From Plantago ovata (taxonomy: Eukaryota > Streptophyta > Magnoliopsida > Lamiales > Plantaginaceae), in contig CM051457.1 of the NCBI GenBank assembly GCA_028274465.1, forward strand, positions 54,038,425 to 54,102,424: a stretch of 64,000 nt of DNA. Direction: 5' to 3'. The notes beneath the pieces are model-generated. The model did not search any database. It was given only the letters and a program-made list of their open reading frames with translations, and was not told the origin of the DNA. This document shows positions 53,301 to 63,370 of the stretch, in pieces. Position 1 is the stretch's first letter. Each line of letters begins with the position of its first letter. A program made the translations under genes and the position numbers.

Positions 53301-53700
53301 GTTTTTGGGTACTAGATTAATATCATGGTTCAGCAAGAAGCAAACGTGTGTCGCCAATTCATCTACAGAATCTGAATACATTGCAGCTGGTTGTTGCACA
53401 GCTCAAATCCTATGGATTCAGCAACAATTAAGAGATTATGGTATTTCTGCAAAGAAAACACCAATCTTTTGTGATAATACAAGTGCTATTGCAATTACGC
53501 AAAATCCTAAGTTTCACTCTAGGACCAAGCACATTGATATTAGACATCATTTCATTAGAGATCATGTGGAAAAAGGTGATATTGAGGTTGTGAAAGTAGG
53601 TATTGAAGATCAGCTTGCTGACATCTTTACCAAGCCCCTACCGGATAATAGGTTCGCAATGTTAAGGTATAACCTTGGATTGATTGAACTACCTCAATAA
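50335..53700 (+). CDS. Element F pol: protease, integrase, reverse transcriptase, RNase H
   Basis: 1121 codons in copia order. The protease active site is in [14 protein letters not shown] (residues about 17-30), so the true start lies upstream in the shifted region. Integrase: zinc domain [15 protein letters not shown] to CNACQQGK (about 148-190); core D in [12 protein letters not shown] in [13 protein letters not shown] in [18 protein letters not shown]. Reverse transcriptase: [20 protein letters not shown] and catalytic YVDD at 52750-52761. RNase [59 protein letters not shown]. The segment [17 protein letters not shown] seems about ten residues shorter than usual between VP and GTKW. Otherwise all catalytic residues are present. 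The ORF ends with ELPQ. Confidence 0.93.
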   Translation: MLLIVQTAATETNDAIWHFDSGCGKHMTGNKNNLINYRRWSKGPTIRFAGGGSGSTKGYGDVKLGCITISGVLYVKNLKFNLFSMSQFADKGYFIEIKSDECKLVDFETKKVIMIARRSGGLYTVDWSSANVEKCLVSDHDCLAEKAWLWHKRTSHLNFKTLNKLSKKALVVGLPRVTFKKDGVCNACQQGKQTKSSFKNKAVPSTTKPLQLLHMDLFESSSTSYAGKKYGLVVVDDYSRFTWVVFIKHKSETKTEIPNLLNKLEVMKNDKVRVIRTDHGTEFVNQYITEYCTSKGIQHQLSSVRTPQQNGVAERKNRTLKEAARTMLADTEISEAYWVEAINTACYTQNRCLITKEYNKTPYELFVGRPPNITHLRVFGCKCFVLNNGREYLRTFQPKADEAIFLGYSLHSKAYRVYNKKAQKIEESVHVVFYEKTQGVPAEEEISECMKKLIIHEQRTESDARQIKSIELNDDSDNDSPPPSHDKMNIVHDKEFPAKDAVAPEVAEITQSPVPADEISQPSIAEQAVADDQISAETQIPSNTEQVHTEESHADEQTYPDPTNRKPVNKWIRDHPSTDMIGDINKRQVTRSKATQGLAEEATVVEVESLFSCFVSEIEPKTIEEALKHSEWIKAMQEELDQFERNKVWKLVPLGTKWVFRNKLSESGEVTRNKARLVAQGYCQTEGLDYDESYAPVARLDAIRLFLAFAAHNDFIVYQMDVKSAFLNGELAEEVYLEQPPGFELPSETKMVYKLQKAVYGLKQAPRAWYDTLAKFLLENGFKKGEVDKTLFTMNHDGKLILVQIYVDDIIFGSKDKQLCEDFAKLMTNKFEMSMMGKLNYFQGLQVKQLKDGIFINQAKYAKEMLIKFRIKDDEKPEKIPMSVGTKLGYTKEDKSVEEHKYRKLIGSLLYLTASRPDIQYAVCVCARFQSDPKESHYKKAIKILKYVKGTVNVGLWYPKDSGLELVGYSDADHGGSTLDRKSTSGTCQFLGTRLISWFSKKQTCVANSSTESEYIAAGCCTAQILWIQQQLRDYGISAKKTPIFCDNTSAIAITQNPKFHSRTKHIDIRHHFIRDHVEKGDIEVVKVGIEDQLADIFTKPLPDNRFAMLRYNLGLIELPQ

Positions 53701-54608
53701 ATAATACACTTGGCAGAATGCTGAAACAGGTATTCAGCAAGCCAAAGTATTCATGTCCAAAAGACCAAGTCACTGATTTCTTCTAAGAAATGATAAGTCA
53801 CAACATGATTGCTGAAACAGGCATTCAACAAGTAATTCCTTCAAAACAGATATTTGTTAGGAAACTTGATCACTTGCTGAGACAGGAACTCAGTAAGTGA
53901 AAGAACCTAAGGATTGCTGAGACGGGTACTTAAACAATCAAAAGATACTGAAACAGGTATTCAAGTATCAAAGGAATTTTATGAAACAGGAATTCAGAAA
54001 AAGAGCAAAATCTCATCTCTCAGATTTTACCAAAGGATGTCTCAAATTGCAAAAAGAATTTACTGATACGGGAAATCAGAAATATCTTTTAAACTTAGAA
54101 ATTATGAGATATCTAAGTAAGGGGGAACTTTCAGCAAGAAGCTAGATTGTTAATTCAAACTCGCTGAAAAGATTCTTGTATATTTCAACAAGCAATCTAT
54201 CCCTTATTACTCGGTAAAATCAATTTGTGACGTTAAGCTGGCACAGATAAACTCGCAATAAATCATGACATGAAATTCAATCGTGGCCATTGATTAAAAG
54301 GAGTTATTAATCTAACGGCTAACAAAACAAAGAGAGAGAGTGCTCTGACGGTTTTAGTTAGTGGGCCACTACGCATTCAATGCAAAGGCTCCACTATCTC
54401 CAGTGTTTCTCTGTTTTACCCTTGCTGAGAACTCAAATCGATTGAGTTTCTCACACACCAGAGTCACTATATAAAGAAGGAGTTAGAGAAATGACAAAAT
54501 TCTTTAACTCACATTTCCTTTCTCTGCAATTTCTAGCCTGAAACTACTGTACCTCCGATCAAAAAGCAAACTATCTTTTTCGTACAATTTCTTGCTCTAT
54601 ATAAAGAA
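53701..54608 (+). other. Element F spacer between pol and third ORF, with repeats and a candidate promoter
   Basis: Non-coding. It holds seven degenerate CTGAAACAGGNATTCAG-like units (53719-54082), an internal copy of the LTR start (ATTTGTTAGGAAACTTG, about 53852-53868), and, before the third ORF, TGGGCC (54362-54367) and a TATA box (54468-54475). Confidence 0.75.
54468..54475 (+). promoter_or_regulatory. Candidate internal TATA box before the third ORF of F
   Basis: GAGTCACTATATAAAGAAGG gives a TATATAAA box 134 bases before the ATG at 54609, a distance suiting a leader of about 100 nt. A TGGGCC element lies 100 bases upstream. It differs from the LTR TATA region, so it is not a copied LTR promoter. 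Confidence 0.5.
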
Positions 54609-57600
54609 ATGGCTCCCAAGAGACAGTCATCTAAGTCCTCAAAATCGTCAAAGGTTGACAGTGCTGAAACAGGCATTGCTCCGGTGACTGCTCCGGTGAC
54701 TTCTCTGACCCAAAACACAGCGAAAGTTGTGTTGAAAAACGACCGAATCACTGAAAAACCTATGCCTCCGTCATATCTTGACACTGCAAAGTGTGAGATG
54801 TTGATGCAATGGGGAGGATTCGCAAAAGAAAAGTACATTAGGTACTTTTATGAACAAGAACTTGATGACCAAAATGAAGAGGCGCTTGAGTTCATCAAAC
54901 AGCAAGGCCTCATGAACTTTATCTCTGCTCGCACTAAGCAAGTGAGCATGATTGATACTATGGAGTTCTACAACAATGCAGAAATCCAGTCCCTTACAGA
55001 CAGTAATGGAGTCACTGAAAAAGTGATCCTTACTTATGTTCAGAACACGCAAATCGTCCTGAAATGGACTGATTTAGCGGAGATTTTTCAGATTCCAACC
55101 AATGGAACTGAAGACGACGTCACTGCCACTGACGAAGAAATTGAAGCTTTCTACAGTGACGTCAGAAATGCAAAAATGAAGAAAGGAGAGATAGCTCCCG
55201 TGACTTGGACAAAGCACGTTAAGAGAAAGCATCTCTGTCCTTCACTTGGTCTAGTAGCTCTGCTACTGATTAAAGTTCTTGACTCCCAAGTCGGAGGAAT
55301 TGACCAAGTAGGCCTGAGAAGATGGCCATTGCTGATGCATATCCATGAGAATAAATCGGAACTTAACTGGGCTAAGTACATTTTCAACAGGCTTGTTGAT
55401 TGTGTTACTAAGTTTAAGGTAAAGGTAGAAGACAACAAGGTCTCACCTTCCTTTCCAGTTATGTATGGAATCAAGATATGCTATATCCTTGAACATTTCA
55501 GGATTCAGCTAAGAAACCCATTGCCAATCAAGAAATCTGTGTGCAATGTGGGAAGGTCTTTCTACAAGCAGAATGTACCTAAGATTGCTGGAAAGAAATC
55601 CAAGAAGACAACAACTGCAAATGTTGTCAGCACAAGCCAGCAAGAAAGGTATACAACAGCTGCAGATGTTACCACTCAGCAACTTAGAGATGAAACTGCT
55701 GTTGGTGGTGGTAACACAAATGAAACTGCTGTAGAAAATCAACAAGGTACGTGTACAAGAGCCGTTGCTGAAAATGCAACAATAGATGACTCTGGGAAAC
55801 TGGAGAAATCTAAAAGAAGAAAGAGGAAAGCTGATGATGACACTCAGACTGCAGCGTCATCAGCAAATCCCGTACCTAAGAGGAAACGGACAAGTAACAA
55901 AAGAAAGAAGACACTGGCTTCTCAGTTAGTCCCCAACGTCCAAGACTCCTCAGTCAATTCCCAGACAAATGCTGAAACGCATTTGCCAGTAGATGTTGCT
56001 GAAATAATTACTGAAACTTACATCAACAATGTTGAAGTGTTTGCGGAAGCCTTCAACAATCAACTTAACATTGATAACTCTACTGAGAATAGACCACAAG
56101 GCAGTGGAAATGAAATTCCTGCCCAAGTCCCAGATATCTACATTGTAGAGAATCTAGATGATCCAACCATGGAACCAGGCAGCGACATTGCTGCTGATCT
56201 GCAAAGAGCGGCACTTGCTGATGCTGCTGAACAGATGGTTGCTGAACAAGCAACTCATCAAGTTGATGAAACCCAGCTTGCTGATGGACCAGTTGCTGAG
56301 AAAGCAATGGTTCCAGTTCCTGAAGTTGCTGAAACTCAAGAAGCATCCTTCAAAGACGCATCTCTTGATGCTGAGAATGCTGGCCCAAGTTCACCCAAGA
56401 CTTCAATTGACAAAGTCCAGCTTGTACTGGAAGATTTAAGCAAACAAATGGAGTTGGAGATTGAAGAATCATCCAACAAGTCAATTGAACTCTTCATGAC
56501 AAGCAGTGAGCTTAAAGGTCAAGATGCTTCTGCTCAACTTATCAATTCAGAGACAAGGGAGATTGCTGAAACCGCACAGCTTTCTCAGTTAGAGCAAACT
56601 CAGAAGTCTGCTGAAGAAACAGTCCAAGAAGCTGAAGAAACTGTTAATGCTGAAAGGACTGAGCCACAACCTGTCCTTCCTCAGCAGACTTCTCAAGATA
56701 CAAGTCAGATGGTTGCTGAAGCCTCTGAACCAGAACCAACACTCCCTGCTCAGCAGGATGAACAAATGGAGGATGCTACCCCAGCTCCTCATGGAATGGA
56801 AATTGTACTACATGAGCTTGCTGACTCTCAGCAGGCTCAAAAGGAGACCACTGAAATGGTACTCATCACTAAAGATCAGCAAGTAAGTTCTGAAGAACTT
56901 TACTTGAGCTTCAAGAGGACAACTTTGTCCAGAGTTGCTAAGTCCGTCAGCAACTGGCAAAGATATAGGAGAATGGACTTCTCAGATGTTCACCTTCATC
57001 TCTCAAATGAGAAAAAGAGATCTTCACTGCTGAAGCTCGAAACATTTGTCCACTCCATACTTCCTGACGAAATGACATATTCTCAGCAAATGAGTTCAAA
57101 TCTGATTGCTCAAATCAGAGAGAATATGAAGGCCAAATTTAAGAGTGCCTCTCCAGCTGAACAAGCTGTGATGCTCAAAGGCTCCTTTGTTCCTGTGGTG
57201 GCTGATCCCCACAAACTAACTGAGGAAGAGGAAGTGACAAGTGTTGCTTTGTATAAGCACGTTGAGCTAGTCATCTTGACTGATGATGAAGAAGAAGAAG
57301 AAGATGAGAACACTCCCACTGATCCCAGTGATGATGAAGGGAAAGATTCTAAGGACAAAAAGGATGAAGATGATGACAATCAAGGTCCAAGTCCTGGAGC
57401 TGGTGGATTAAAGTTGACAGCTGCTGAAACTAATCCCTCTGACAATCAGCAAGCTGATCAACAACAATCTCAACAAGAATCTCAACCTCCTCCTGCTGCT
57501 GCTGAAAATCAAGCACCTGTACAAGGTGCTGATACTGAAGAAGAATACGCCAGAAAAAGGGCTGCCTTGAAAAATGGCAAAAGTCCAGTTTCTGATGCCA

Positions 57601-57866
57601 AGGTTGCTGAAGAAAACCTTGAAGATGAGGATGAAGAAGATGAAGATTACCAACGAGCTCTACAAAGCAACACTTGTCACTTCCTCTTCCATGCAAGCAA
57701 TTGGGGCATGCATTTGTGGGTAATTAACTACATGGAAATGAATGTTGAAAGCATCATCATACTGCCTGCAAAAATTCAAGAATTCTTCAACTACAAGTCC
57801 GTAGGCTTCTGGAAAACTACGAGAAGGATTGTGTTGAATTCACTGCTCTTGCTGAGAAGAGTGTAA
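54609..57866 (+). CDS. Element F third (envelope-like) ORF, with internal deletion
   Basis: 1085 codons in one frame from MAPKRQSSKSSKSSKVDSAE. A conserved globular domain lies at about 45-320 (YLDTAKCEMLMQWGGFAKEK, VTWTKHVKRKHLCPSLGLVA, WPLLMHIHENKSELNWAKYI, FPVMYGIKICYILEHFRIQL), similar to domains annotated as plant transposon protein. A long Val-Ala-Glu/Gln-rich low-complexity region follows, then a second conserved block (FKRTTLSRVAKSVSNWQRYR, KLETFVHSILPDEMTYSQQM, EQAVMLKGSFVPVVADPHK) and an acidic tract. Compared with G, about 1.7 kb is deleted after EDEDYQRA, and the tail after GFWKTT is in the wrong frame; the original frame ends at TAA 57899-57901. No signal peptide, membrane segment or furin site was seen, so the envelope label is by position only. 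Confidence 0.82.
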   Translation: MAPKRQSSKSSKSSKVDSAETGIAPVTAPVTSLTQNTAKVVLKNDRITEKPMPPSYLDTAKCEMLMQWGGFAKEKYIRYFYEQELDDQNEEALEFIKQQGLMNFISARTKQVSMIDTMEFYNNAEIQSLTDSNGVTEKVILTYVQNTQIVLKWTDLAEIFQIPTNGTEDDVTATDEEIEAFYSDVRNAKMKKGEIAPVTWTKHVKRKHLCPSLGLVALLLIKVLDSQVGGIDQVGLRRWPLLMHIHENKSELNWAKYIFNRLVDCVTKFKVKVEDNKVSPSFPVMYGIKICYILEHFRIQLRNPLPIKKSVCNVGRSFYKQNVPKIAGKKSKKTTTANVVSTSQQERYTTAADVTTQQLRDETAVGGGNTNETAVENQQGTCTRAVAENATIDDSGKLEKSKRRKRKADDDTQTAASSANPVPKRKRTSNKRKKTLASQLVPNVQDSSVNSQTNAETHLPVDVAEIITETYINNVEVFAEAFNNQLNIDNSTENRPQGSGNEIPAQVPDIYIVENLDDPTMEPGSDIAADLQRAALADAAEQMVAEQATHQVDETQLADGPVAEKAMVPVPEVAETQEASFKDASLDAENAGPSSPKTSIDKVQLVLEDLSKQMELEIEESSNKSIELFMTSSELKGQDASAQLINSETREIAETAQLSQLEQTQKSAEETVQEAEETVNAERTEPQPVLPQQTSQDTSQMVAEASEPEPTLPAQQDEQMEDATPAPHGMEIVLHELADSQQAQKETTEMVLITKDQQVSSEELYLSFKRTTLSRVAKSVSNWQRYRRMDFSDVHLHLSNEKKRSSLLKLETFVHSILPDEMTYSQQMSSNLIAQIRENMKAKFKSASPAEQAVMLKGSFVPVVADPHKLTEEEEVTSVALYKHVELVILTDDEEEEEDENTPTDPSDDEGKDSKDKKDEDDDNQGPSPGAGGLKLTAAETNPSDNQQADQQQSQQESQPPPAAAENQAPVQGADTEEEYARKRAALKNGKSPVSDAKVAEENLEDEDEEDEDYQRALQSNTCHFLFHASNWGMHLWVINYMEMNVESIIILPAKIQEFFNYKSVGFWKTTRRIVLNSLLLLRRV

Positions 57867-58149
57867 GAGAGATTCTGAGAAAATCCTCTGAAAGAGTTTA
57901 AGTCCCTGCAATAGTTTCTTGTTAAAAGTTTTTGTTTGCTGATTCTCTGTTATCTATGCTTTCTTGTAAACTTATGATTGATAACTTTCAGCAATGAATT
58001 CTTTTTGACTCTTATTGGTTTTTGATTATGCAACTTACTTATGCTTACTGTTTATTAATTCAAGTATGCTTGCATTAATCATCTGATTTATTCAACATCA
58101 GAAACCTCTAAAAGGGTAACAATTAATTTAGCCATGGATTGCTAACATC

Positions 58150-58164
58150 AAAAAGGGGGAAATT
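58150..58164 (+). other. Polypurine tract of element F
   Basis: AAAAAGGGGGAAATT abuts the 3' LTR start at 58165. Confidence 0.85.
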
Positions 58165-59248
58165 TGTTAGGAAACTTGTAATTTTGATGAGCAATTAACC
58201 ATGCTAAATTAAGAACAGTCCAGTAACTAGTACTCTTGAGGTCCATAGGATTTTAGAATTTTTAAAGGACATTGTAAAAGAGGAACGTTTGCTGATGACT
58301 TAGATAGGTGTTAGATAAGTTTTTATCCTTGTGGATGACGTACTTTAATTTCTGTAAAGAAATTAATTTATTGACACTTTAGCGTATGATGTATTTTATT
58401 TTCTGAAAAGAAAATATCTTATTGATGCTTAGCTTTGATGTAACTTATTTTCTGAAAAGAAAATGACCTATTGAAGCATTTGCTGAAGATGTATTTTGTT
58501 TATTATAAACAAATTATTGAAGCAAATAAGAAACCGGTCAGAATCTTGAAGACTTTTGAAGATCTGAAGACTTGAAGACTTGAAGATTGCTGAAGACTGG
58601 TAAGGCACGTGTTGCTCAGAAAGTGAAATTTTCAGCAACAGCATTGCATAAGTGAAAATCTGAAAGACAGAGTAGGTTGTGCTTGCTGAAACTGAGAATA
58701 AACACTTGCTGATGAACATATGTGACCTCTTGCTGAATGTACGTGATTTTGCGCTCCTTTGTTACTGTTTGAATTCTATTCAAAGGTGCATTTAATGCAA
58801 AGCTTACACGCGAAGGACATAAAGACTAGAAGACAAACAAAGGTTGCTGCTGAAAGTACAAAAGCAAGATAGTGACATGTTAAGGAACAAAAGCCTTAGG
58901 ATTTGAAATTCAAACGGCTCCTTACTTGCACTATAAATAGAGGTCATCCGGCAAAGAGTTGAAGTGTGTCAACAACGTGATCAAACTCTCACTTGTGCTT
59001 AAAATTCACAAACCTTCAAACACTCTTACTGCCATTGATCCGTTCCAAGACTTAAAGCTTGAAAAAGCTACTTGTGAAGAAGTAGAACAAACTCGGCTAA
59101 GAAATTAGTTAAGTGTTCTTTCTTTCGAACAAGAACAAGTCTTGACACCAGAAACAATCAAACTTGTTTACTGCAAAGTATTCCAAGTTGTGTTTCTTAG
59201 ATTACTTGTTGTAACTGAAGAAGTTATAATTAAGTTATCTCACCCCAA
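58165..59248 (+). repeat. Element F 3' LTR, 3'-truncated
   Basis: Identical by eye to 46109-47200 except for an 8-bp shorter GAAGACTT repeat near 58570. It ends at CACCCCAA (59248) and passes directly into the C-type gag leader GTCTGTTACAGATAG; about 596 bp of R/U5 are missing. Confidence 0.92.
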
Positions 59249-59266
59249 GTCTGTTACAGATAGTGT

Positions 59267-61420
59267 ATGCCGCATACACGTTCTGCAGGAACACCGCTTG
59301 CTGATTCAATTGCTGAGATCGACAGAGTCTACCACCAAAGAAGGCGACTACTTGAAAGGCGCGCACTAGAGGAAATAGAGGAAACCGATTTCTCTGAATC
59401 TCTACTCAGTCTCTTCAAGGAAATCGACGGAATGGCAGAAGCTAGACCACTGAAGGCATGGGTTCAACCCACCAAGGATCGTATGAGGGGACCGGCGATT
59501 GTTCTTTCGTCTGCAACCCGAGATCTGGAGATCAAGAACCACGCATTCCAACAACTTCTGAGGTTCTATGGCTTATCAAGGGAAGATGTGATGGGGTACT
59601 TGCACGATATCGATGATTTCGTCAACCAACTCCCACGACCCGGAGTTGACATAACAACGGATGAGTTAAGGATGAAGGTTTTTGCTATGGGACTTGGCGA
59701 CAGAGCCAAGTCATGGTTAAGTTCTCTTCCAGCAGGCTCGCTGGACACTTGGGAGAATGTTTTTTCAGCTTTCATGGAGAAATACTTCCCTCACACCTTG
59801 ACTACCGCGCTAAAGGCGAAAATCACTGGATTCAAGCAGGACTATGATGAGACCATCTACACCGCGTTCGAGAGGTTTCAAGATCTCACGAACAAGTGCC
59901 CTCACCATGGTTTTGAACTTTCCAACCTAGTCCAACACTTCTACAATGGACTAACCTTCGAGAACCAACAAGTGGTGGATTTCCAATGCCGAGGCAATAT
60001 TTGGGAGGAACCCGCAGAAGCCGTCTGGGCAGTTTTCCAAAGGCTTGCTAAGGGTTCGCAGTTCAAGGATCCAAGAGCGATGGTTAGAAGACGTGGATCT
60101 GAAGCTCCACCGACTCAAGAAGCCCCTATGTATAGGGGGAATGGGGATCAATTCGAGTGCTTTACCAACGAATTGAAGCAAGTCCTCAAGAGCGCCACCG
60201 GAACAACTGTTTCGAACGAAGTATGCCGAATATGCAAGAACTATGGGCATGGGGCTCATATGTGTAGATCGGAGTTGGCATACGATGATGGCAACTGGGC
60301 TCGAGGAGGCGAAGAAGAAGCCTTTGCTACGGAGTTTGGTACTCAAGAAGTTAGCTACGGACAAGACGGTAGGAATCCTCGAGGTGGATTTTGGAGAAGG
60401 GGATTCCGAAACAATCAAGGATATGCACCGGCTAACCAAACTTATGGACCTAACCAAGACCGTAGTAGGCTAAACTATGGTAATGATCACTGCGAAGACC
60501 CCGCTCCGAAAGAGCCACCGAAGTCGAAGTCGGCTCAACAGATGGAAAACTTGCAACAGATGGTCGATCACACACAAAGTTTTCTCAAACGTTATGAAGA
60601 AGACTCCGAGAAGACTAGGGCAAGGCTTGATAGGTTGGAAGAAAGCACTAGGCTTGCCCATCAAAAGATGCAAGAGTTGATCGACCAAGGAGCAAGTAGG
60701 GAGCAAGGCAAGCTGCCTAGCAACACTGTGAAGTCGAATGCCATTACATTGGCTGGTGATGTACCTGACGAAACCACCATCAAGAAGGTTGTTAGGTGCG
60801 AGTGTTGCATGAAGGAAGAACTTCTACAGGCTGAGGAAGAAGAGAAGGACCTTGGTTCTGACGTAAGTGATGAGGAGCAAGAGGATCCCGAACTACTCCC
60901 TAAAAGTTTTGATGTTAAGATAGGGATTGGTGAGCTTGAAGATGTCCGTGCCACACTAGACACGGGATCCTACTCGAACATAATTCCTTTGAATGTGTTT
61001 GAAAAGAGCAACCTTGGAAAACTATCTGAGCATAGGGCTATTGTGCAACTGGCGGATGGATCCTTTATGAGACCCGAGGGCGTTGTGAAAAATGTGTTGG
61101 TCAAGATTGGTGAAGCATCTATATACACCAATTTTGTAGTTATGCCGGCGTCTGCACCTGGAACGGGGGATGTCATACTCTTAGGGCAAACGTTCTTGAC
61201 CAAACTACGCTCCGTGATGGACATCTACCAAAGAACTTGCACCATCGAAGTGGATGGCAAGCAACACGTGTTGCAAGCTATACCTGATCCACCTGAACCG
61301 CCTGATATTACTACTCACTACTGTGGTCTTGCAGCCTATATTCTTTCTTATTCACAGGTTCGTGGCATGGAGAGGAGATCAATGAAGGGGAAGCCTAGTA
61401 CCCGCAAAAAGAAAAGATAG
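59267..61420 (+). CDS. Element C2 gag-protease polyprotein
   Basis: Uninterrupted 717-codon ORF, over 90% similar by eye to C1. Capsid motifs FYGLSREDVMGYLHDIDDF and NKCPHHGFELSNLVQHFYNG, zinc knuckle CRICKNYGHGAHMC, LIDQGASREQGKLPS and protease VRATLDTGSYSNIIPLNVF with VILLGQTFLTKL (Gln where C1 has Arg). Differences cluster in the linker between gag and protease and in the C-terminal tail. Two independently open copies suggest that selection, or recent activity, has kept this ORF. Confidence 0.9.
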   Translation: MPHTRSAGTPLADSIAEIDRVYHQRRRLLERRALEEIEETDFSESLLSLFKEIDGMAEARPLKAWVQPTKDRMRGPAIVLSSATRDLEIKNHAFQQLLRFYGLSREDVMGYLHDIDDFVNQLPRPGVDITTDELRMKVFAMGLGDRAKSWLSSLPAGSLDTWENVFSAFMEKYFPHTLTTALKAKITGFKQDYDETIYTAFERFQDLTNKCPHHGFELSNLVQHFYNGLTFENQQVVDFQCRGNIWEEPAEAVWAVFQRLAKGSQFKDPRAMVRRRGSEAPPTQEAPMYRGNGDQFECFTNELKQVLKSATGTTVSNEVCRICKNYGHGAHMCRSELAYDDGNWARGGEEEAFATEFGTQEVSYGQDGRNPRGGFWRRGFRNNQGYAPANQTYGPNQDRSRLNYGNDHCEDPAPKEPPKSKSAQQMENLQQMVDHTQSFLKRYEEDSEKTRARLDRLEESTRLAHQKMQELIDQGASREQGKLPSNTVKSNAITLAGDVPDETTIKKVVRCECCMKEELLQAEEEEKDLGSDVSDEEQEDPELLPKSFDVKIGIGELEDVRATLDTGSYSNIIPLNVFEKSNLGKLSEHRAIVQLADGSFMRPEGVVKNVLVKIGEASIYTNFVVMPASAPGTGDVILLGQTFLTKLRSVMDIYQRTCTIEVDGKQHVLQAIPDPPEPPDITTHYCGLAAYILSYSQVRGMERRSMKGKPSTRKKKR

Positions 61421-61465
61421 GCGCAGACAGGAGTCGAGTCAAAGACTTTAAACAATGACGCTATC

Positions 61466-61479
61466 CGGGAGGCAACCCG
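61466..61479 (+). other. GGGAGGCAACCC hairpin of C2
   Basis: CGGGAGGCAACCCG, 45 bases after the gag-protease stop, as in C1. Confidence 0.7.
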
Positions 61480-61665
61480 AAATTTTTATCGCTTTCTTTA
61501 CTTGTTTTCTGCATGCATTCATTCTTGAACTATTTGCTTCTCGTATGAGAATTTGTTCATGTCTGTGTCGTATATGCTTATGTTTGAGTGAGATTTTTTT
61601 CGAGTGGTTTTTTGAAAAAATTGGTTTCGGGGATTAAAACCGTATTTTCTGACGACAGGAACCGT

Positions 61666-61721
61666 CTCCCCGCATCGGGGAGCACGGGGCGAACCGCCCC
61701 GCACGTGGGGCGAACCGCCCC
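61666..61721 (+). repeat. GC-rich palindrome cluster of C2
   Basis: CTCCCCG-CAT-CGGGGAG (61666-61682) and two GGGGCGAACCGCCCC units (61686-61700, 61707-61721). The position matches 45116-45176 in C1, but the actual palindromes differ. Confidence 0.85.
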
Positions 61722-62496
61722 ACTGCTCCAGATCTTCAAAAACGCGGATTTCTTCCCCAAAACCTCATTTTCTTCATATTTCATCATTCCTCCTCCCAAA
61801 AAACCCGAAAAACGCGATTTCATCTTCAAATCTTCATAACTTCTTCATTTCTTGACCAAATTGAGTGTTCTTTAGCTTAATTCGAAGCCTATTAAATGAT
61901 CTATCATCCCATCCGAACAGATTTCGTCCTAATGCGTTAGATTTTCAGATCTGAGGTACCATCCTTAGAACCCTAATTTTCAAATTTGGGGGTTTTCTAA
62001 TTTGAGCTTCAATTATGCTTATTTGATGCATGGGTATGTTGTTTGTATGATTAGACATGTTATTTACTATCAATTGCATGCTCAATTTTGCTTGGATTGT
62101 TGATTTGGGTATTTTGCTACTAGATGATATATCTTGTTATGCATTATGTCTTTATCTTTGATTTCTTGCTTATGATTGTGTTTATTGATGTAATGTTGGT
62201 AGATTTGACGATAGAATGCTTAATTGTTGAGTATGAGGATTTATGATGGTAGAATTTTTCGCTACTATGGTATGAATTGAGCCTTGTTATCTAGGATATT
62301 GGTTGTCTAGTAAGAGCATAATGTGATGTATTGCATGTAGTAGTTACATTGGTATGTTGCATAATGAAGAAGCTAGGCTAGACATTACGGTTTGGGGAGC
62401 TCGATTGATGATTTTATCACTTGTGTGTTTTGCTTTTACACTAACATATATTTGAGTCAGTTTTGTGTCATACGAGGTCCTAACTGCTGTTTGTAG
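61722..62496 (+). other. Element C2 intron-like region
   Basis: T-rich, non-coding, homologous to 45177-45942. It ends AACTGCTGTTTGTAG|G at 62496, a plausible splice acceptor. No matching donor was identified with confidence. Confidence 0.5.
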
Positions 62497-63370
62497 GTAC
62501 CATACCAAGGGAAAGAAGCATTCCCGTATGATTGCTGTGAAGAATTGGAGGGGGAACAATCACTACCATGGCAAGGAAGGTGACCTCGCTAGATGTGCGT
62601 TCGAGCCAAGGGGTTTTGCAACAACGTCGTGGATTACCCATGAGGAGGAGCTAGAGTACACATGGAGTAAGGACTCCTATGCCTATTCATGCACCACCGA
62701 AGGGACAGAAACCATTATTACGTCAGCAATCCATCACAAGGACTGCAAGGTTCGAGTGAACTGGAAGGCACCGGGACATTCTCGCCGCGACGGATTCAAT
62801 CATGAGTTCGCAGTTGGTAGAAGGTTCCGAAGCGCTAGCTTGGTTCCAATACATAACGACATGGGTACCCAGCACCTTGTTGGGGTTCCCCTTTCCTGCC
62901 TCTAAAAAGAGCATCATATTGACATTGGGAGCATCAACTGTAGAGAATGTGGCCGACATTGGAAAACATGGAAGATAACCTCTGAATACCCGAGCAGCTT
63001 GTTGTAACCTCCTTGGGGTGTAAAACGCTGGAAGAGGAGGTCCTGATACCACTTGCCTTTCCCCTTCAACAGTTCACAACCTATTGGAGAGATACCGGGT
63101 GGAAGATTCCATAACAGAGGCGACCAATCTTGAAGATTCCCTTCGACACTGCAACTCTACCAGTGACGATGTGCGTGACAGTAGTGACAATGAAGACAAT
63201 AGGGACAATGATGATACAGATGGTTGAATTGGTCCTATCCGATCTATTGATGGAACTACCGCCACTACCACAAGTCCCGATGATCATATATGAGGCTCCC
63301 AGAGCAGGCCCAATAACTCACAAGCAGCATACTCAGCCGACCGAGGCCAAACCATGGGGTAACATCTAGT
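62497..63370 (+). pseudogene. Element C2 decayed second ORF
   Basis: The frame is open from before the acceptor-like site to 62905, reading KNWRGNNHYHGKEGDLARCA, FEPRGFATTSWITHEEELEY and HKDCKVRVNWKAPGHSRRDG. Further coding-like sequence in other frames follows (HNLLERYRVEDSITEATNLE and an Asp/Asn-rich acidic tail near 63150-63220) with several stops. The start codon seen in C1 (ATGGCACC) corresponds to ATACCA here, so it is lost. I do not recognise the product; it occupies the place of the envelope-like ORF of Athila elements. Confidence 0.45.

Larger units (their letters stand above)
46109..59248 (+). mobile_element. Element F: SIRE-type Ty1/copia retrotransposon with third ORF, 3' LTR truncated
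   Basis: About 13.1 kb: 5' LTR, initiator-Met primer site, gag, copia-order pol (protease, integrase, RT, RNase H), a 0.9-kb spacer, a long third ORF, polypurine tract and a 1084-bp remnant of the 3' LTR. Size, order and extra ORF fit the SIRE/Maximus lineage. The two LTRs show no substitution by eye over about 1.08 kb, only an 8-bp repeat-number difference. Inserted in the second ORF of C1; the right side is joined to the leader of C2. Confidence 0.92.
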
